DNA of 64,000 nt from Micrococcaceae bacterium Sec5.8 (GTDB lineage Bacteria > Actinomycetota > Actinomycetes > Actinomycetales > Micrococcaceae), in assembly GCA_039636775.1 (NCBI GenBank), contig CP143429.1, positions 1,736,001-1,800,000 on the forward strand, in the 5' to 3' direction. The first letter of the stretch is position 1. Every line of letters begins with the position of its first letter. Of this stretch, positions 28,422-36,648 are shown in pieces. Below the pieces are notes generated by a model, which searched no databases, was not told where the DNA came from, and saw nothing but the letters and a program-made list of their open reading frames with translations. The translations under genes were made by a program, and so were the position numbers.

Positions 28422-29828
28422 TCAGTTGCTGGCGAGGGACCCCAGCGGCTGCCGGGCTTCCCAGGCGGCGTAGCTGCCGTCGAGTTCGACGACGTCGTAG
28501 CCGGCGCGGCGGAGCGCGCTGGCTGCGACGGAGTTCCGTACCCCGCTTTGGCAGTAGGACACGATGGTGCCTTCGGTGGGGAGTTCGTCCAGGTTCCACA
28601 TCACGCGTCCGCCGCTGAGCTGGTGGGAGCCGGGGATGTGTCCGGCGGCGTGCTCGGTGCGGTTGCGGACGTCCAGGACCATCGCGGCGTCGAAGCCGGC
28701 GAGGTCCTCAGGCTGGATCAGCTTCGGGGTGCTGATGGGCAGGCCCTGAAGGCTGGTGAGGTATCCGGCGACGTTGTCGATGCCAACGCGGACCAGATGG
28801 TCCCACATCTCCTGCGCGGCGGCCTGGTCCGGGGCCAGGAGCACGAGCGGGTTCGTATCGGTTTCGGGGTTGATGACCCAGGCGCCGAAGCTGGCCGTGG
28901 ATTTGCCGGCCGGGATGTTCACGGACCCGGTCACGGTGCCCTGATGGACCTGGTCGTTGGGGCGGGTGTCGGCGAAGATCACTTTATCTGCGGCAAGGTC
29001 TTCTGCGACGGTGGCGGGGTCGAGTTCTGTCAGGGGTTTGCGTTTGCCCATCACTGCAGGGCCGTCGCGGTTTTCGCGTTTCATCCGGCCGAAGTAGGCG
29101 TGGGCGTCGGGCTGGCCGTCGAGGAGCTCAGCAACGAATCCTTCCTCGTCGTTCGCGGCGAGGTAGGGGCCCCACCAGGAGTAGAGCCGTTCGTAGCCGA
29201 CGGTGGAGGAGGGGATGGCGCCGAGGGCCTTGCCGCAGGCGCTGCCGGCGCCGTGGGCGGGGTGGACCTGGACGTGGTCGGGCAGGGTCAGGAACTTATC
29301 GCGCAGGCTGGTGAAGAGCTGCTTCGCCCCGGCGAAGCGGGTGTCGATTCCGCCGGCAGCCTCATCGAGCAGGTCAGGGCGGCCGAGGTCCCCGGAGAAG
29401 ACGAAGTCGCCCGAGAGCAGGTAGCCGGGGGTGTCGGTGAACGCGCCGTCGGTCACGAGAAACGAGAGGTGCTCGGGGGTGTGTCCGGGGGTGTGCAGGG
29501 CCTTGAGGGTGATGTTGCCCAGGGTGATCACATCGTTGTCGTTGAGGCGCTGGGCTTCGAAGCCGTACTGCCAGTCCGCTCCACCCTCGCCGGAGACGTA
29601 GGCGGTCGCGCCGGTCGCGGCGGCCAGTTCACGGGTGCCGGAGAGGAAATCGGCGTGGATGTGGGTTTCCGTGACGGCAACGATCTTCATGCCGTTCTTG
29701 GCAGCCAGGTCCTGGTAGACCGCGATGTCGCGGCGGGGGTCCACCACGACTGCCTCACCCTTCGCCTGGCAGCCAATGAAATAGCTGGCCTGGGCAAGGT
29801 CCTCGTCATAAATGCGTTCCAGAAGCAT
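28422..29828 (-). CDS. MBL-fold persulfide dioxygenase fused to two rhodanese domains (CstB-like)
   Basis: Oxidises persulfide to sulfite and/or moves sulfane sulfur. Residues 1-240 are a metallo-beta-lactamase domain with the iron-site motifs TETHIHADFLSG (His56, His58, Asp60), LHTPGHTPEHLSFLV, SGDFVFSGDLGRPDLLDE and QVHPAHGAGSACG. Residues 265-350 form a rhodanese-like domain without an active-site Cys (LLAPDQAA at the loop). Residues 365-460 form a second rhodanese with the catalytic cysteine in VSYCQSGVRNSV. The order fits CstB-like enzymes. It is divergent from the CstR-like regulator, with two operator palindromes in between. The start ATG at 29828 follows GAAGGAGAGCCCC. Confidence 0.9.
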   Translation of the reverse strand: MLLERIYDEDLAQASYFIGCQAKGEAVVVDPRRDIAVYQDLAAKNGMKIVAVTETHIHADFLSGTRELAAATGATAYVSGEGGADWQYGFEAQRLNDNDVITLGNITLKALHTPGHTPEHLSFLVTDGAFTDTPGYLLSGDFVFSGDLGRPDLLDEAAGGIDTRFAGAKQLFTSLRDKFLTLPDHVQVHPAHGAGSACGKALGAIPSSTVGYERLYSWWGPYLAANDEEGFVAELLDGQPDAHAYFGRMKRENRDGPAVMGKRKPLTELDPATVAEDLAADKVIFADTRPNDQVHQGTVTGSVNIPAGKSTASFGAWVINPETDTNPLVLLAPDQAAAQEMWDHLVRVGIDNVAGYLTSLQGLPISTPKLIQPEDLAGFDAAMVLDVRNRTEHAAGHIPGSHQLSGGRVMWNLDELPTEGTIVSYCQSGVRNSVAASALRRAGYDVVELDGSYAAWEARQPLGSLASN

Positions 29829-29897
29829 GGGGCTCTCCTTCGTTGGGCGGTGGGGGAGTTTCCGTAAGGGATCCTCGTTCTTCTAACCACAACGGTA

Positions 29898-29913
29898 ATA
29901 CCCCTAGGGGTAT
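29898..29913. promoter_or_regulatory. CstR/CsoR-type operator 1
   Basis: A perfect 16-bp palindrome ATACCCCTAGGGGTAT in the divergent spacer, about 70 bp from the MBL-rhodanese start. The G/C-tract with flanking AT is the classic operator form of this repressor family. Confidence 0.8.
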
Positions 29914-29963
29914 CTTGCAAATGGTCTGTGCGCGACTGGATGTCCGAGACCCGCTCCTAGCCG

Positions 29964-29983
29964 CTATACCCTCCGGGGTATAG
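29964..29983. promoter_or_regulatory. CstR/CsoR-type operator 2
   Basis: CTATACCC-TCCG-GGGTATAG, 8-bp perfect arms with a 4-bp centre, 36 bp before the regulator's ATG. Probably gives autoregulation. Confidence 0.75.
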
Positions 29984-30018
29984 AATTAGCAAAGTACCCA
30001 CCACTTTTGGAGTCCGCC

Positions 30019-30276
30019 ATGGAACTTGATTCGACAGAACTCACCCCGATCATTAACCGGCTTAAGCGTGCCCAGGGACAGCTCGCCGGCGTCACGCGCA
30101 TGCTGGAGGAGGGGACGGACTGCAAGGACATCGTCACCCAGCTCGCCGCTGTCTCGAAGGTTCTGGACCGGGCAGGTTTCGCGATCATCGCCAGCAGCCT
30201 CGAACAATGCCTGGTCCGCGGGGACTCGAGCATGGACACCAAGGACCTGGAAAAACTCTTTCTGTCCCTGGCCTGA
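30019..30276 (+). CDS. cstR: CsoR/RcnR-family repressor, CstR-like persulfide sensor
   Basis: An 85-residue all-helical repressor that binds the GC-tract palindromes and is released by sulfane sulfur. The sequence shows the family core NRLKRAQGQLAGVTRMLEEG and Cys35 (DCKDIVTQL) and Cys64 (LEQCLVRG). The 29-residue separation equals that of the two sensing cysteines in CstR. The copper-sensing histidine of CsoR is not present between them. This, plus the sulfur-oxidation neighbours, argues for persulfide rather than copper. The ATG at 30019 is preferred over an upstream in-frame ATG at 30007; operator 2 lies just upstream. Confidence 0.87.
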   Translation: MELDSTELTPIINRLKRAQGQLAGVTRMLEEGTDCKDIVTQLAAVSKVLDRAGFAIIASSLEQCLVRGDSSMDTKDLEKLFLSLA

Positions 30277-30308
30277 GGCACGCCGCCACCACCTTTGCAG
30301 GAGTAGCT

Positions 30309-30731
30309 ATGAGTTTTACGCATACTGTCACCGTCCCGCTGGCCTGGGAGGAGGCCGTGCAGTGCACCCGCGCGGCCCTCGCCGGACAGGGGTTCGGCAT
30401 CCTCTCGGAGCTCGACGTCCGCGCCCCGTTTACGTCCAAACTCGGCGCCCGCGCCGCCGAGGACCTCGGCGACTGCATGATCCCCGGCGCCTGCAACCCC
30501 GCCCTGGCCAGCCGGGCACTCTCCGCTGAACCGGACATGGGTGCGCTGCTGCCCCGCAACGTCGTCGTCCGCCGGGGCAAGGATGCGGCCGAGTCGACCC
30601 TCCAGGCCATCGATCCGCAGACCATGGTGAAGCTCAGCGACAGTCCGGCCGTCCGCGAGGTCGCCAACGACGCCGACACCCGGCTCCGGGCAGCCTGCAC
30701 ACTCAGCGGCGCAAAAATCCCCGGGAACTGA
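30309..30731 (+). CDS. DUF302 domain protein
   Basis: The 140-residue protein starts at the ATG at 30309 (GAGTAGCT upstream). The segments TRAALAGQGFGILSELDVRA and LGDCMIPGACNPALASRALS, and the strand-helix-strand pattern, are DUF302, often found beside sulfur and copper detoxification genes. It follows the CstR-like gene by 32 bp on the same strand and is probably in the same operon. The biochemical role is unknown. Confidence 0.85.
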   Translation: MSFTHTVTVPLAWEEAVQCTRAALAGQGFGILSELDVRAPFTSKLGARAAEDLGDCMIPGACNPALASRALSAEPDMGALLPRNVVVRRGKDAAESTLQAIDPQTMVKLSDSPAVREVANDADTRLRAACTLSGAKIPGN

Positions 30732-30941
30732 AGCGCCGACTCCCCGACGGGCTCCAGATAGCCTGCCGCAGGCCAGGCCGGAACGGCCAAGCGGTTGATT
30801 GGGACCGGAGAGAGATGATGGCAGCGGGACCCGGGGTGTCGTAATTGAGTCCCAGGCCAACACCACGCATGTCCAGTTCACTCCGGCGGCGTCTGAAGGG
30901 CGTCTAACACCGTAGAAGTACCAGGGAAACGGAGAAGAATC

Positions 30942-31166
30942 ATGGAATTTGTAGCCTTTATGCGCGGCATGTCCGGCAGGGTTTTGCGGATAGCCGCTGG
31001 TCTGGTGCTGGCTGCGGTAGGAATTTTGGGAGCCGGCGGCCTATGGGGCATTCTGCTGGCTGTCCTCGGCGGAGTCATGATCGCGGCCGGAGTGTTCAAC
31101 TTTTGCCTGCTGGCCCCGCTGTTCCACGCCGATCTCTGGGGCAGGCCGAAGCCAACCGGCCACTAG
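30942..31166 (+). CDS. YgaP-like small membrane protein (DUF2892)
   Basis: The 74-residue protein has two hydrophobic helices (about residues 15-33 and 36-58). The pattern RVLRIAAGLVLAAVGILGAG plus FNFCLLAPLF matches the DUF2892 module found alone or fused to rhodanese (YgaP), including its conserved Cys-x-L. The ATG at 30942 follows ACGGAGAAGAATC. Position inside the sulfur regulon supports a role near membrane sulfur transfer. Confidence 0.78.
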   Translation: MEFVAFMRGMSGRVLRIAAGLVLAAVGILGAGGLWGILLAVLGGVMIAAGVFNFCLLAPLFHADLWGRPKPTGH

Positions 31167-31326
31167 CGCCGCTGGAAGCGGGCGCCGGCGCACGAAGGAA
31201 GGGACCCTTTTTGCGCTCCTTGGCGATCGCGTCGAAGCCGGCACTGAAGACCGGGCGGGGCCACCTGGCCCGCAGGGCTCTCAACATCCGATGTGGTGCA
31301 GGAAGCTGCGGCAAGGGGTCGCCGAC

Positions 31327-31342
31327 ATACCCCCAGGGGTAT
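31327..31342. promoter_or_regulatory. CstR/CsoR-type operator 3
   Basis: ATACCCCCAGGGGTAT, identical to operator 1 except for one central base, about 170 bp upstream of the sulfide:quinone reductase. The 31167-31512 spacer otherwise contains no recognised gene. Confidence 0.78.
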
Positions 31343-31512
31343 ATTGTGGTAGGTATCACGGGTTCGGACCACATGGAGGCGGCGTGGGCCCGGCAGCGGA
31401 GGCGAAGACGCACCCACTGCCGGCTACGCAGGGTTCGTGGCACGGTCACAACCCGATATGTCCGGCGTCGATGCTAAAGCGACGCTTCGATTCCTAGAGA
31501 GGCGCCTTACCA

Positions 31513-32709
31513 ATGTCTATGCACCACGAGATCCTGATCATCGGCGGCGGCAACGCGGGGCTGAGTGTTGCCGCCCGGCTCCGCAATGCAGGGCGGACCG
31601 ATATTGGTCTGATTGAGCCGAGCGAGCAGCATTATTACCAGCCGTTGTGGACTCTGGTCGGCGGAGGCGTCGCCAGCCAGGAGGAGACGGTTCGTCCGCA
31701 GGCATCCGTCATGCCCCAGGGTGTTGCCTGGATCAAGGACGCTGCGACGGACATTGATCCGGAGAGCCGCAGTGTCGCACTGTCGTCCGGCGGTTCCGTC
31801 ACGTACGACTATCTGGTCGTCTGTCCCGGAATCCAGTTGGACTGGGACAAGATTCCCGGCATGGCCGAAGCCATGGAATCCCCGGCGGCGTCCAGTAACT
31901 ACCGGTTCGACCTGGCGCCGAAGACCTGGGACATGATCCGCAACCTAAAGTCCGGGACGGCCGTCTTCACCCAGCCCTCGGGTCCCATCAAGTGCGCCGG
32001 CGCCCCGCAGAAAATCGCGTACCTGGCTGCCGACTACTGGCGTAAGCAGGGGGTGCTGGATAACATCCGGGTGGTCATGGTTCTGCCCACGCCGGGCATG
32101 TTCGGGGTGAAGGTTTTCGCCGATGAGCTGGAGCGGGTGGTTGAGAAATATGGCATCGAAGTCCGCTTCAACAGCGAGGTGACTGAGGTGGACCCCTCCG
32201 CGGGCACGGTGGTGATTACTGACAACGCGGCAGAGTCCAAGGAGTCCCTGGACTACGACTTGCTCCACGTTGTGCCGCCGCAGTCGGCCCCGGACTGGCT
32301 CAAGCACACGCCGCTGGCTGATCCGGCCAACCCCGCAGGCTACGTGGACGTCGATAAACACACCATGCGGCACAAGCGCTACCCGGAAGTGTTTGCCTTG
32401 GGCGACGCCGGGTCCACGCCGAATTCGAAGACCGGAGCGGCGATCCGCAAACAGGCCCCGGTGCTGGTGAAGAACCTTCTGGCAGCCATGAACGGATCAC
32501 CGACGGCGGCCCAGTACAGCGGGTACGCTTCATGTCCGCTAACCACAGCGCGGGGAAAGATGCTGCTGGCTGAATTCGACTACACCCTCCAGCCCGCCCC
32601 CAGCATCCCCTTCATCGACACCACCAAGGAACGCAGCGACATGTGGCTGCTCAAGCGCTACGGACTGCCGTTTATGTACTGGAACCTGATCCTCAAGGGC
32701 CGCGCCTGA
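31513..32709 (+). CDS. sqr: Sulfide:quinone oxidoreductase (type II-like)
   Basis: This flavoprotein oxidises sulfide to persulfide/polysulfide and passes electrons to the quinone pool. The 398-residue protein has the FAD motif LIIGGGNAGLSVAARLR and the redox region VFTQPSGPIKCAGAPQKIAY with its cysteine. A second active-site cysteine lies in YSGYASCPLTTARGK, and FALGDAGSTPNSKTGAAIRK is the second FAD motif. The length and KCAGAPQK pattern fit the SQRDL-like (type II) group. Two in-frame ATGs (31513, 31519) are possible. An upstream operator places it in the CstR regulon. Confidence 0.92.
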   Translation: MSMHHEILIIGGGNAGLSVAARLRNAGRTDIGLIEPSEQHYYQPLWTLVGGGVASQEETVRPQASVMPQGVAWIKDAATDIDPESRSVALSSGGSVTYDYLVVCPGIQLDWDKIPGMAEAMESPAASSNYRFDLAPKTWDMIRNLKSGTAVFTQPSGPIKCAGAPQKIAYLAADYWRKQGVLDNIRVVMVLPTPGMFGVKVFADELERVVEKYGIEVRFNSEVTEVDPSAGTVVITDNAAESKESLDYDLLHVVPPQSAPDWLKHTPLADPANPAGYVDVDKHTMRHKRYPEVFALGDAGSTPNSKTGAAIRKQAPVLVKNLLAAMNGSPTAAQYSGYASCPLTTARGKMLLAEFDYTLQPAPSIPFIDTTKERSDMWLLKRYGLPFMYWNLILKGRA

Positions 32710-32740
32710 GGCTCGTGAGGCATCGGCCCTGAAGACAGCG

Positions 32741-32778
32741 CGCGTGGCCCGGGACAGTTCACCGTCCCGGGCCACGCG
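32741..32778. terminator. Terminator hairpin after sqr
   Basis: A perfect 15-bp stem (cgcgtggcccgggac and its complement) with an 8-nt loop, 31 bp after the stop. There is no T-run. The following 32779-33101 holds no recognised gene. Confidence 0.75.
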
Positions 32779-33101
32779 ACCCTGTACCGGGATCGAGGAC
32801 CCCGGAGCCGTTTGTACCGACCGCGCTTGGATCCATGCTCTGAGCCCAAACACCGAGCCATACCGGAAGGACTATGATCGGCCCCCAAAAGACCGTCCTG
32901 TTGTTCTCGGCTCAAGTATCGGCCGCGTTGGCCGGATCGCAGAAAATCATCTCATCCGGGTGACCTTGTTCCCTGTTGCGTGCCTGCATGAGGGGATTAA
33001 CTGGCGCTGCGCCAGGGTCTGGAAGCGGGGGAACCATCCGGGACGCTCCGGTTTTCGCAGCACATCTCCGGGTTGTTACGAAAATTCACAGGAGGAAACG
33101 A

Positions 33102-33572
33102 ATGAGTGAGCCATCAGCGCACGCTGCGGGCCCAAACGAATCTGCGGCCCACGGTGGGACTGCCGAATGTCCCTACTGCAGGGAGACGATCAAAGCCGGT
33201 GCCATCATCTGCAAACACTGCGGTTCCTTTCTCGGCTCGGAGTCACCAGAACATCAGGGACTTTGCCCGTTCTGCAAAGAGAGCATTAAACCAGGAGCGA
33301 CTGTCTGCAAGCACTGCAGATCGCGGCTGGACCCGGGCGGCATGATGGGTCGGGGATGGGGGCCCGGCGGCGGATACGCCGGATGGCGCGGCCGTGGCCA
33401 GCCGGGATGGGAGGGCATCATCAATGTGAACACCATCGGCATTGGTAAGCGAGCCGGCAGAGGTTACGTGGCCCAGGAGCACGTTGCCGGGGTCAAAACC
33501 AAGCGCGTGGCCTTCCTTGGACTGGATTCCAGCTGGCCGCCCGGCCCGGCAGCCGCACGAAGGGATGCTTGA
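33102..33572 (+). CDS. Double zinc-ribbon protein of unknown role
   Basis: The 156-residue protein starts at the ATG at 33102 after AGGAGGAAACGA, an optimal ribosome-binding site. Two tandem zinc ribbons are visible: CPYCRETIKAGAIICKHCGS and CPFCKESIKPGATVCKHCRS. A Gly/Arg-rich linker (GRGWGPGGGYAGWRGRGQ) and a basic C-terminus follow. The repeated CxxC-x13-CxxC arrangement suggests protein or nucleic-acid scaffolding. The family is otherwise uncharacterised. Confidence 0.75.
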   Translation: MSEPSAHAAGPNESAAHGGTAECPYCRETIKAGAIICKHCGSFLGSESPEHQGLCPFCKESIKPGATVCKHCRSRLDPGGMMGRGWGPGGGYAGWRGRGQPGWEGIINVNTIGIGKRAGRGYVAQEHVAGVKTKRVAFLGLDSSWPPGPAAARRDA

Positions 33573-33700
33573 ATGGCGCTTCGGCGGCCCGGCCGTCGAA
33601 GCGGCCGCAGCCTAAGGAAGTCTTTGCCCGTGACCGGCGGTCACTACTGCCCCCTGGAGTCCGGGACCATGTAACCCTGCACCACGAAGGAGACACGCAC

Positions 33701-33957
33701 ATGATGTATGGGACGGCAGTTGGGGAACCGGGGCATGGATCTTGATGGCGCTGGTGATGCTGCTCTTCTGGGGCGGTGTCGTCACCGTGGTGATCCTGTT
33801 GCTCCGCCGCGGCCAGGGTCCAGCAGCACCGGGCCCCTACGGACCTTATGCACCCCACGACGAGGCCGAACGGATCCTCAACGAGCGGTTCGCCCGAGGG
33901 GAAATCGACGAAAGTGAGCTCACCGCGCGCTGGCCAGCACTCAGGCGGAAGCAATGA
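33701..33957 (+). pseudogene. SHOCT-domain membrane protein with an N-terminal frameshift
   Basis: The well-placed ATGATG at 33701 (GAAGGAGACACGCAC upstream) begins MMYG and then runs out of frame. Adding one base in the GGG at 33710 gives MMYGDGSWGTGAWILMALVM, then the membrane helix LLFWGGVVTVVILLLRR and the SHOCT motif ERILNERFARGEIDESELTA. The intact downstream frame can only start at TTG 33742 or ATG 33745, which lack ribosome-binding sites. Either a one-base deletion or a sequencing slip; the helix plus SHOCT could still be made from 33745. Confidence 0.7.
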
Positions 33958-34031
33958 GCTCCCGTTCCCGGGTCGAGCTGCTGGTCGGCATCCTCGCCGC
34001 CTTGGCAATCATCCCCCGCCCGGACACCCCG
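33954..34031 (+). pseudogene. Truncated small membrane protein overlapping the SHOCT gene
   Basis: An ATG overlaps the SHOCT stop (ATGA) and encodes MSSRSRVELLVGILAALAII, a basic start plus one helix. It then runs into the IS110 relic, so the 3' part was lost. No family can be assigned. Confidence 0.4.
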
Positions 34032-34176
34032 AAATGTCCGAGGAAACAACGGAGAGTTTGATGCAGGCGTCCTCGAGGAGTTTTTCGACCCGGTTCTTCT
34101 CCGCGGTCCTTGCCCCGATCAGATCCATCCGGTACCGGATCACGTCCCGCAACTGCCGGATCGGGATCGGGGGGGG
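34009..34176 (-). pseudogene. IS110-family transposase relic, downstream piece
   Basis: The minus frame PIPIRQLRDVIRYRMDLIGA then RTAEKNRVEKLLEDACIKLS is the middle of an IS110 transposase. It continues the N-terminal piece at 35622-36033; a second IS110 element sits between them. The C-terminal domain is missing. Confidence 0.75.
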
Positions 34177-35621
34177 TGTCCCTATGCTTTTAGTCAAGCG
34201 GCCGGGGCGGGTTTCTCTTCGTAGAAGGTGCCGTGTTTGAGCATGGCGTAGATGACGTCGCAGCGACGGCGGGCGAGGCAGATGACGGCGGCGTTGTGCT
34301 TTTTGCCCTGGTCGCGTTTCCTCCCGTAGTAGGCCTTGGACGCCGGGTGGTGGCAGCTGGCGATCCAGGCGGATCTGAAGAGCGCGTTCTTGAGCTGTTT
34401 GTTGCCCGATCGTGCGGGGAACTCGCCGCGGATCGAGGTGCCGGATCGCCGCGTCACGGGTGCAATGCCGGCGTAGGCGGCGAGGTGAGCGGCTGAGGCG
34501 AATGCGCTGGCGTCTCCGATGCTCAGGAGTATGGTCGCTGCGGTCTTGATACCGACTCCCGGCATGGACATCAAGACCGTGGAAAGAGGGAAATCGTCCA
34601 GGAGCCTTCCGACCTCGGCGGCCACGATGGCCCGCTGGTGTTTGAGTTCCTTGATCTGGCCTGCCACGCGTGGGATCACCAGTTCAACGGCTTCGGTGCC
34701 GATCACAGTGACACTCTGCTCGCCCAGGGCCGTGAAGACCGCGTCGATGAGCCCGGAGGGGTCTTTGCGGCTGTGGTTCCGGGCCCAGCGCAGCACGTGG
34801 CCGCGTCCGGCTGCCCGCAGACCGGCCGGTCCCGCATATTTGATGAACAGCTCCAGGACGAGTGCACGAGTCAGGACGGTGCCGGGGAAAACCCGCTCCA
34901 GGGCAGGGAAGATCTGCAACAGCAGGGACCGCAGCCGGTTGATCGCCCGGGTGCATTCATGGGTCAGGTCGGCGTCGAATCCGGACAGGACCTTCAACGC
35001 TGCGAGCACTTCGCTGTCCTTGTCGACCGCCCTGAGGGTGTGGGGCATCGCCCGTGCCGTTTCGGCGATGATGAACGCGTCCCGGGCATCCGTTTTGGAC
35101 TTGCCCGGATACAGGTCCGCGGCTTTGCGCATCGCCAGTCCCGGCAGATAAGCGACCGTGCAGCCGCAGTCCCGCGCAACGGCAATCGGCAGTGCGCCGA
35201 TGGTGTTGGGCTGGTCCACGACCACCAGGACTTTGCCGTGCTCCTGCAGCCCGGTAAACAGTTCGCGCAGCCGGGCCTCGTCCTGCGGCAGAGGCTTATC
35301 AAAAATCCGTCCTCCCGCCCGGTCCAGGGCGGTCGCGTGGTGTTCGGATTTTCCAACGTCCAGCCCGCAGAAAACAGCGATCTCCTCGTCCATGCCGGCG
35401 CTCCTTCGCGCTGTCTGGCCGCAGTCATGACACCCGATGCTGGCACCCACGTTACAAAGAGACCTCGCCCCGGAAAAGGGGCTGGCCGTGTCCCTATCAG
35501 CAGTCAACGTGTGTCTCCGGACCCGGCGACAACACCCCCCGGATCATGAGTGACAGGGCGAGAAAGTCATACCGGGTCCAGCGACCAAATCCCCGGCCTT
35601 CGGGGACTCAATAAATGTAAC
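34177..35621 (-). mobile_element. IS110-family element inserted into an older IS110 transposase gene
   Basis: The older gene reads RPSFVPP before the insertion (35622 side) and PPIPIRQLRD after it (34176 side). Insertion was therefore into a C-tract (cccccc). The element is about 1.44 kb with no inverted repeats, as expected for the family. Ends are uncertain by a few bases because of the homopolymer. Confidence 0.75.
34194..35393 (-). CDS. IS110-family transposase (DEDD recombinase)
   Basis: An intact transposase of about 399 residues from the ATG at 35393 (MDEEIAVFCGLDVGKSEHHA). The N-terminal DEDD domain shows CGLDVGKSEHHATAL, VVVDQPNTIGALPI and SKTDARDAFIIAETAR. The C-terminal transposase_20 region has SMPGVGIKTAATILLSIGD, AAYAGIAPVTRRSGTSIRGE and the conserved serine region GNKQLKNALFRSAW. 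The longer frame to 35507 includes upstream non-conserved sequence. The short 5' leader (35394-35621) carries no other gene. Confidence 0.93.
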   Translation of the reverse strand: MDEEIAVFCGLDVGKSEHHATALDRAGGRIFDKPLPQDEARLRELFTGLQEHGKVLVVVDQPNTIGALPIAVARDCGCTVAYLPGLAMRKAADLYPGKSKTDARDAFIIAETARAMPHTLRAVDKDSEVLAALKVLSGFDADLTHECTRAINRLRSLLLQIFPALERVFPGTVLTRALVLELFIKYAGPAGLRAAGRGHVLRWARNHSRKDPSGLIDAVFTALGEQSVTVIGTEAVELVIPRVAGQIKELKHQRAIVAAEVGRLLDDFPLSTVLMSMPGVGIKTAATILLSIGDASAFASAAHLAAYAGIAPVTRRSGTSIRGEFPARSGNKQLKNALFRSAWIASCHHPASKAYYGRKRDQGKKHNAAVICLARRRCDVIYAMLKHGTFYEEKPAPAA

Positions 35622-36033
35622 GGGGGGGTACGAAGCTGGGCCGCAGCATCTGCCGTTCTGCGACCTTGCAGAGCCAGACCGAATCGAGCACGTCGGTTTT
35701 GGGCCGCCCCGGAAGGTGCCTCACGTCGCGTGCTTTGACCAGCCACGGCTCGAGCCCGTGCGCCTCGAGCAGGTAGAACACCGGTTTCCAATATTCGCTG
35801 GTCGCCTCCGTCATCACCCGCTCGATACGCAGGTCGACCAGAGGGTTGGCCAGCTCCGCCAGCGACAGGGTTCTCGTTGAATGGGTATCCACCTCCTGCC
35901 AGCGCTTCTTCGGGTTCTCCCGCGCCGGGACCCGGATACAACACACGAGTTCGGCTTTGCCGACATCCAGGGCAGTGACCCTGGCGATAATCTGTTCGTC
36001 ATCCTGGGATTCAGCCAGCACGGCCTTAGTCAT
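35622..36033 (-). pseudogene. IS110-family transposase relic, N-terminal piece
   Basis: From the ATG at 36033: the DEDD start VTALDVGKAELVCCIRVPAR, then TEATSEYWKPVFYLLEAHGL, then RDVRHLPGRPKTDVLDSVWL and AERQMLRPSFVPP. It is interrupted there by the younger IS110 element and continues at 34009-34176. The two transposases belong to different IS110 subgroups by their N-terminal motifs. Confidence 0.82.
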
Positions 36034-36364
36034 CTCCTCATCAAACGCACCCGCTCTGATTGCATCAGCGACCGCCCGTGGGGATCACCGGGAAAAACGG
36101 AATCTAGCCCTCGTTCTCGGCAAAGAACAGTGAAGGGCCCCAAGCGTGATCCCCAGCACCCGGCTAGCGCACGGCCTGAAAGAACCGAAGAGACACGGCG
36201 GTGACAGTCGACCACGGCACCATTTTCAGCCCAGAGCGGGCGTCCGACGACGACATATTGGCTAGCGCCGGAATTGTACCTGGTCGATTCGGCAAGACTA
36301 GAGAATCGGTCATGCGGCTGTTGGATTTCCGGACCATGAAGGGAATGAGGGAGGTGGAATCGCT
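36034..36364. other. Spacer downstream of the IS110 nest
   Basis: One open frame (36201-36410, plus, GTG start, 69 codons; includes GTIFSPERASDDDILASAGI) has no recognised family and poor support. Otherwise I see nothing. Confidence 0.3.
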
Positions 36365-36493
36365 ATGCAGAGCCTGGAGACTCAGCGCGCGCGGCGGGAG
36401 TGGCGGGTAGTCCGTAACGAGCGCGGGCAGGACTCCCGGTTGCAGCCGCGGTTGAACTTCTCCGGCAGGATCAAGTTTTGCAGGGGAAAGTAG
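36365..36493 (+). CDS. Small ORF (42 aa) ending at a strong terminator
   Basis: The ATG at 36365 has GAGGGAGGTGGAA upstream. The product is very basic (MQSLETQRARREWRVVRNER then LNFSGRIKFCRGK). The stop lies 1 bp before a rho-independent terminator, as for a real transcript end. It could be the 3' part of a longer lost gene. Confidence 0.35.
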   Translation: MQSLETQRARREWRVVRNERGQDSRLQPRLNFSGRIKFCRGK

Positions 36494-36494
36494 C

Positions 36495-36528
36495 GCCGCA
36501 CCCTGTCGATGCGGGGTGCGGCTTTTTT
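36495..36528 (+). terminator. Rho-independent terminator
   Basis: A 9-bp perfect stem gccgcaccc / gggtgcggc with a 10-nt loop, followed by six T residues; the best canonical terminator in the window. Confidence 0.88.
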
Positions 36529-36558
36529 CGGGGAGGCCTCTGGTGGGGAGAATTCGAG

Positions 36559-36577
36559 GTGTGGACATTGTCCACAC
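36559..36577. repeat. Palindrome GTGTGGAC-ATT-GTCCACAC (site 1)
   Basis: 8-bp perfect arms, 3-bp centre. It contains the actinobacterial DnaA-box-like TTGTCCACA. The same palindrome recurs 150 bp downstream with a different centre. Confidence 0.8.
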
Positions 36578-36648
36578 TTTGGGTCTCGGACTGGCCCGGA
36601 TTCGGGATGTTTGGGCGGGAGTCCAGTGTTTTCAAGGGCTGGAACCCG

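Noticed and set aside
28341..29867. Plus-strand 508-codon open frame
   Set aside because: It is the antisense shadow of the MBL-rhodanese gene, whose motifs (THIHADFLSG, SYCQSGVRN) are unambiguous.
29964..30276. Copper-sensing CsoR assignment for the regulator
   Set aside because: The CsoR histidine between the two cysteines is lacking and neighbours are sulfur-oxidation genes, so CstR is preferred.
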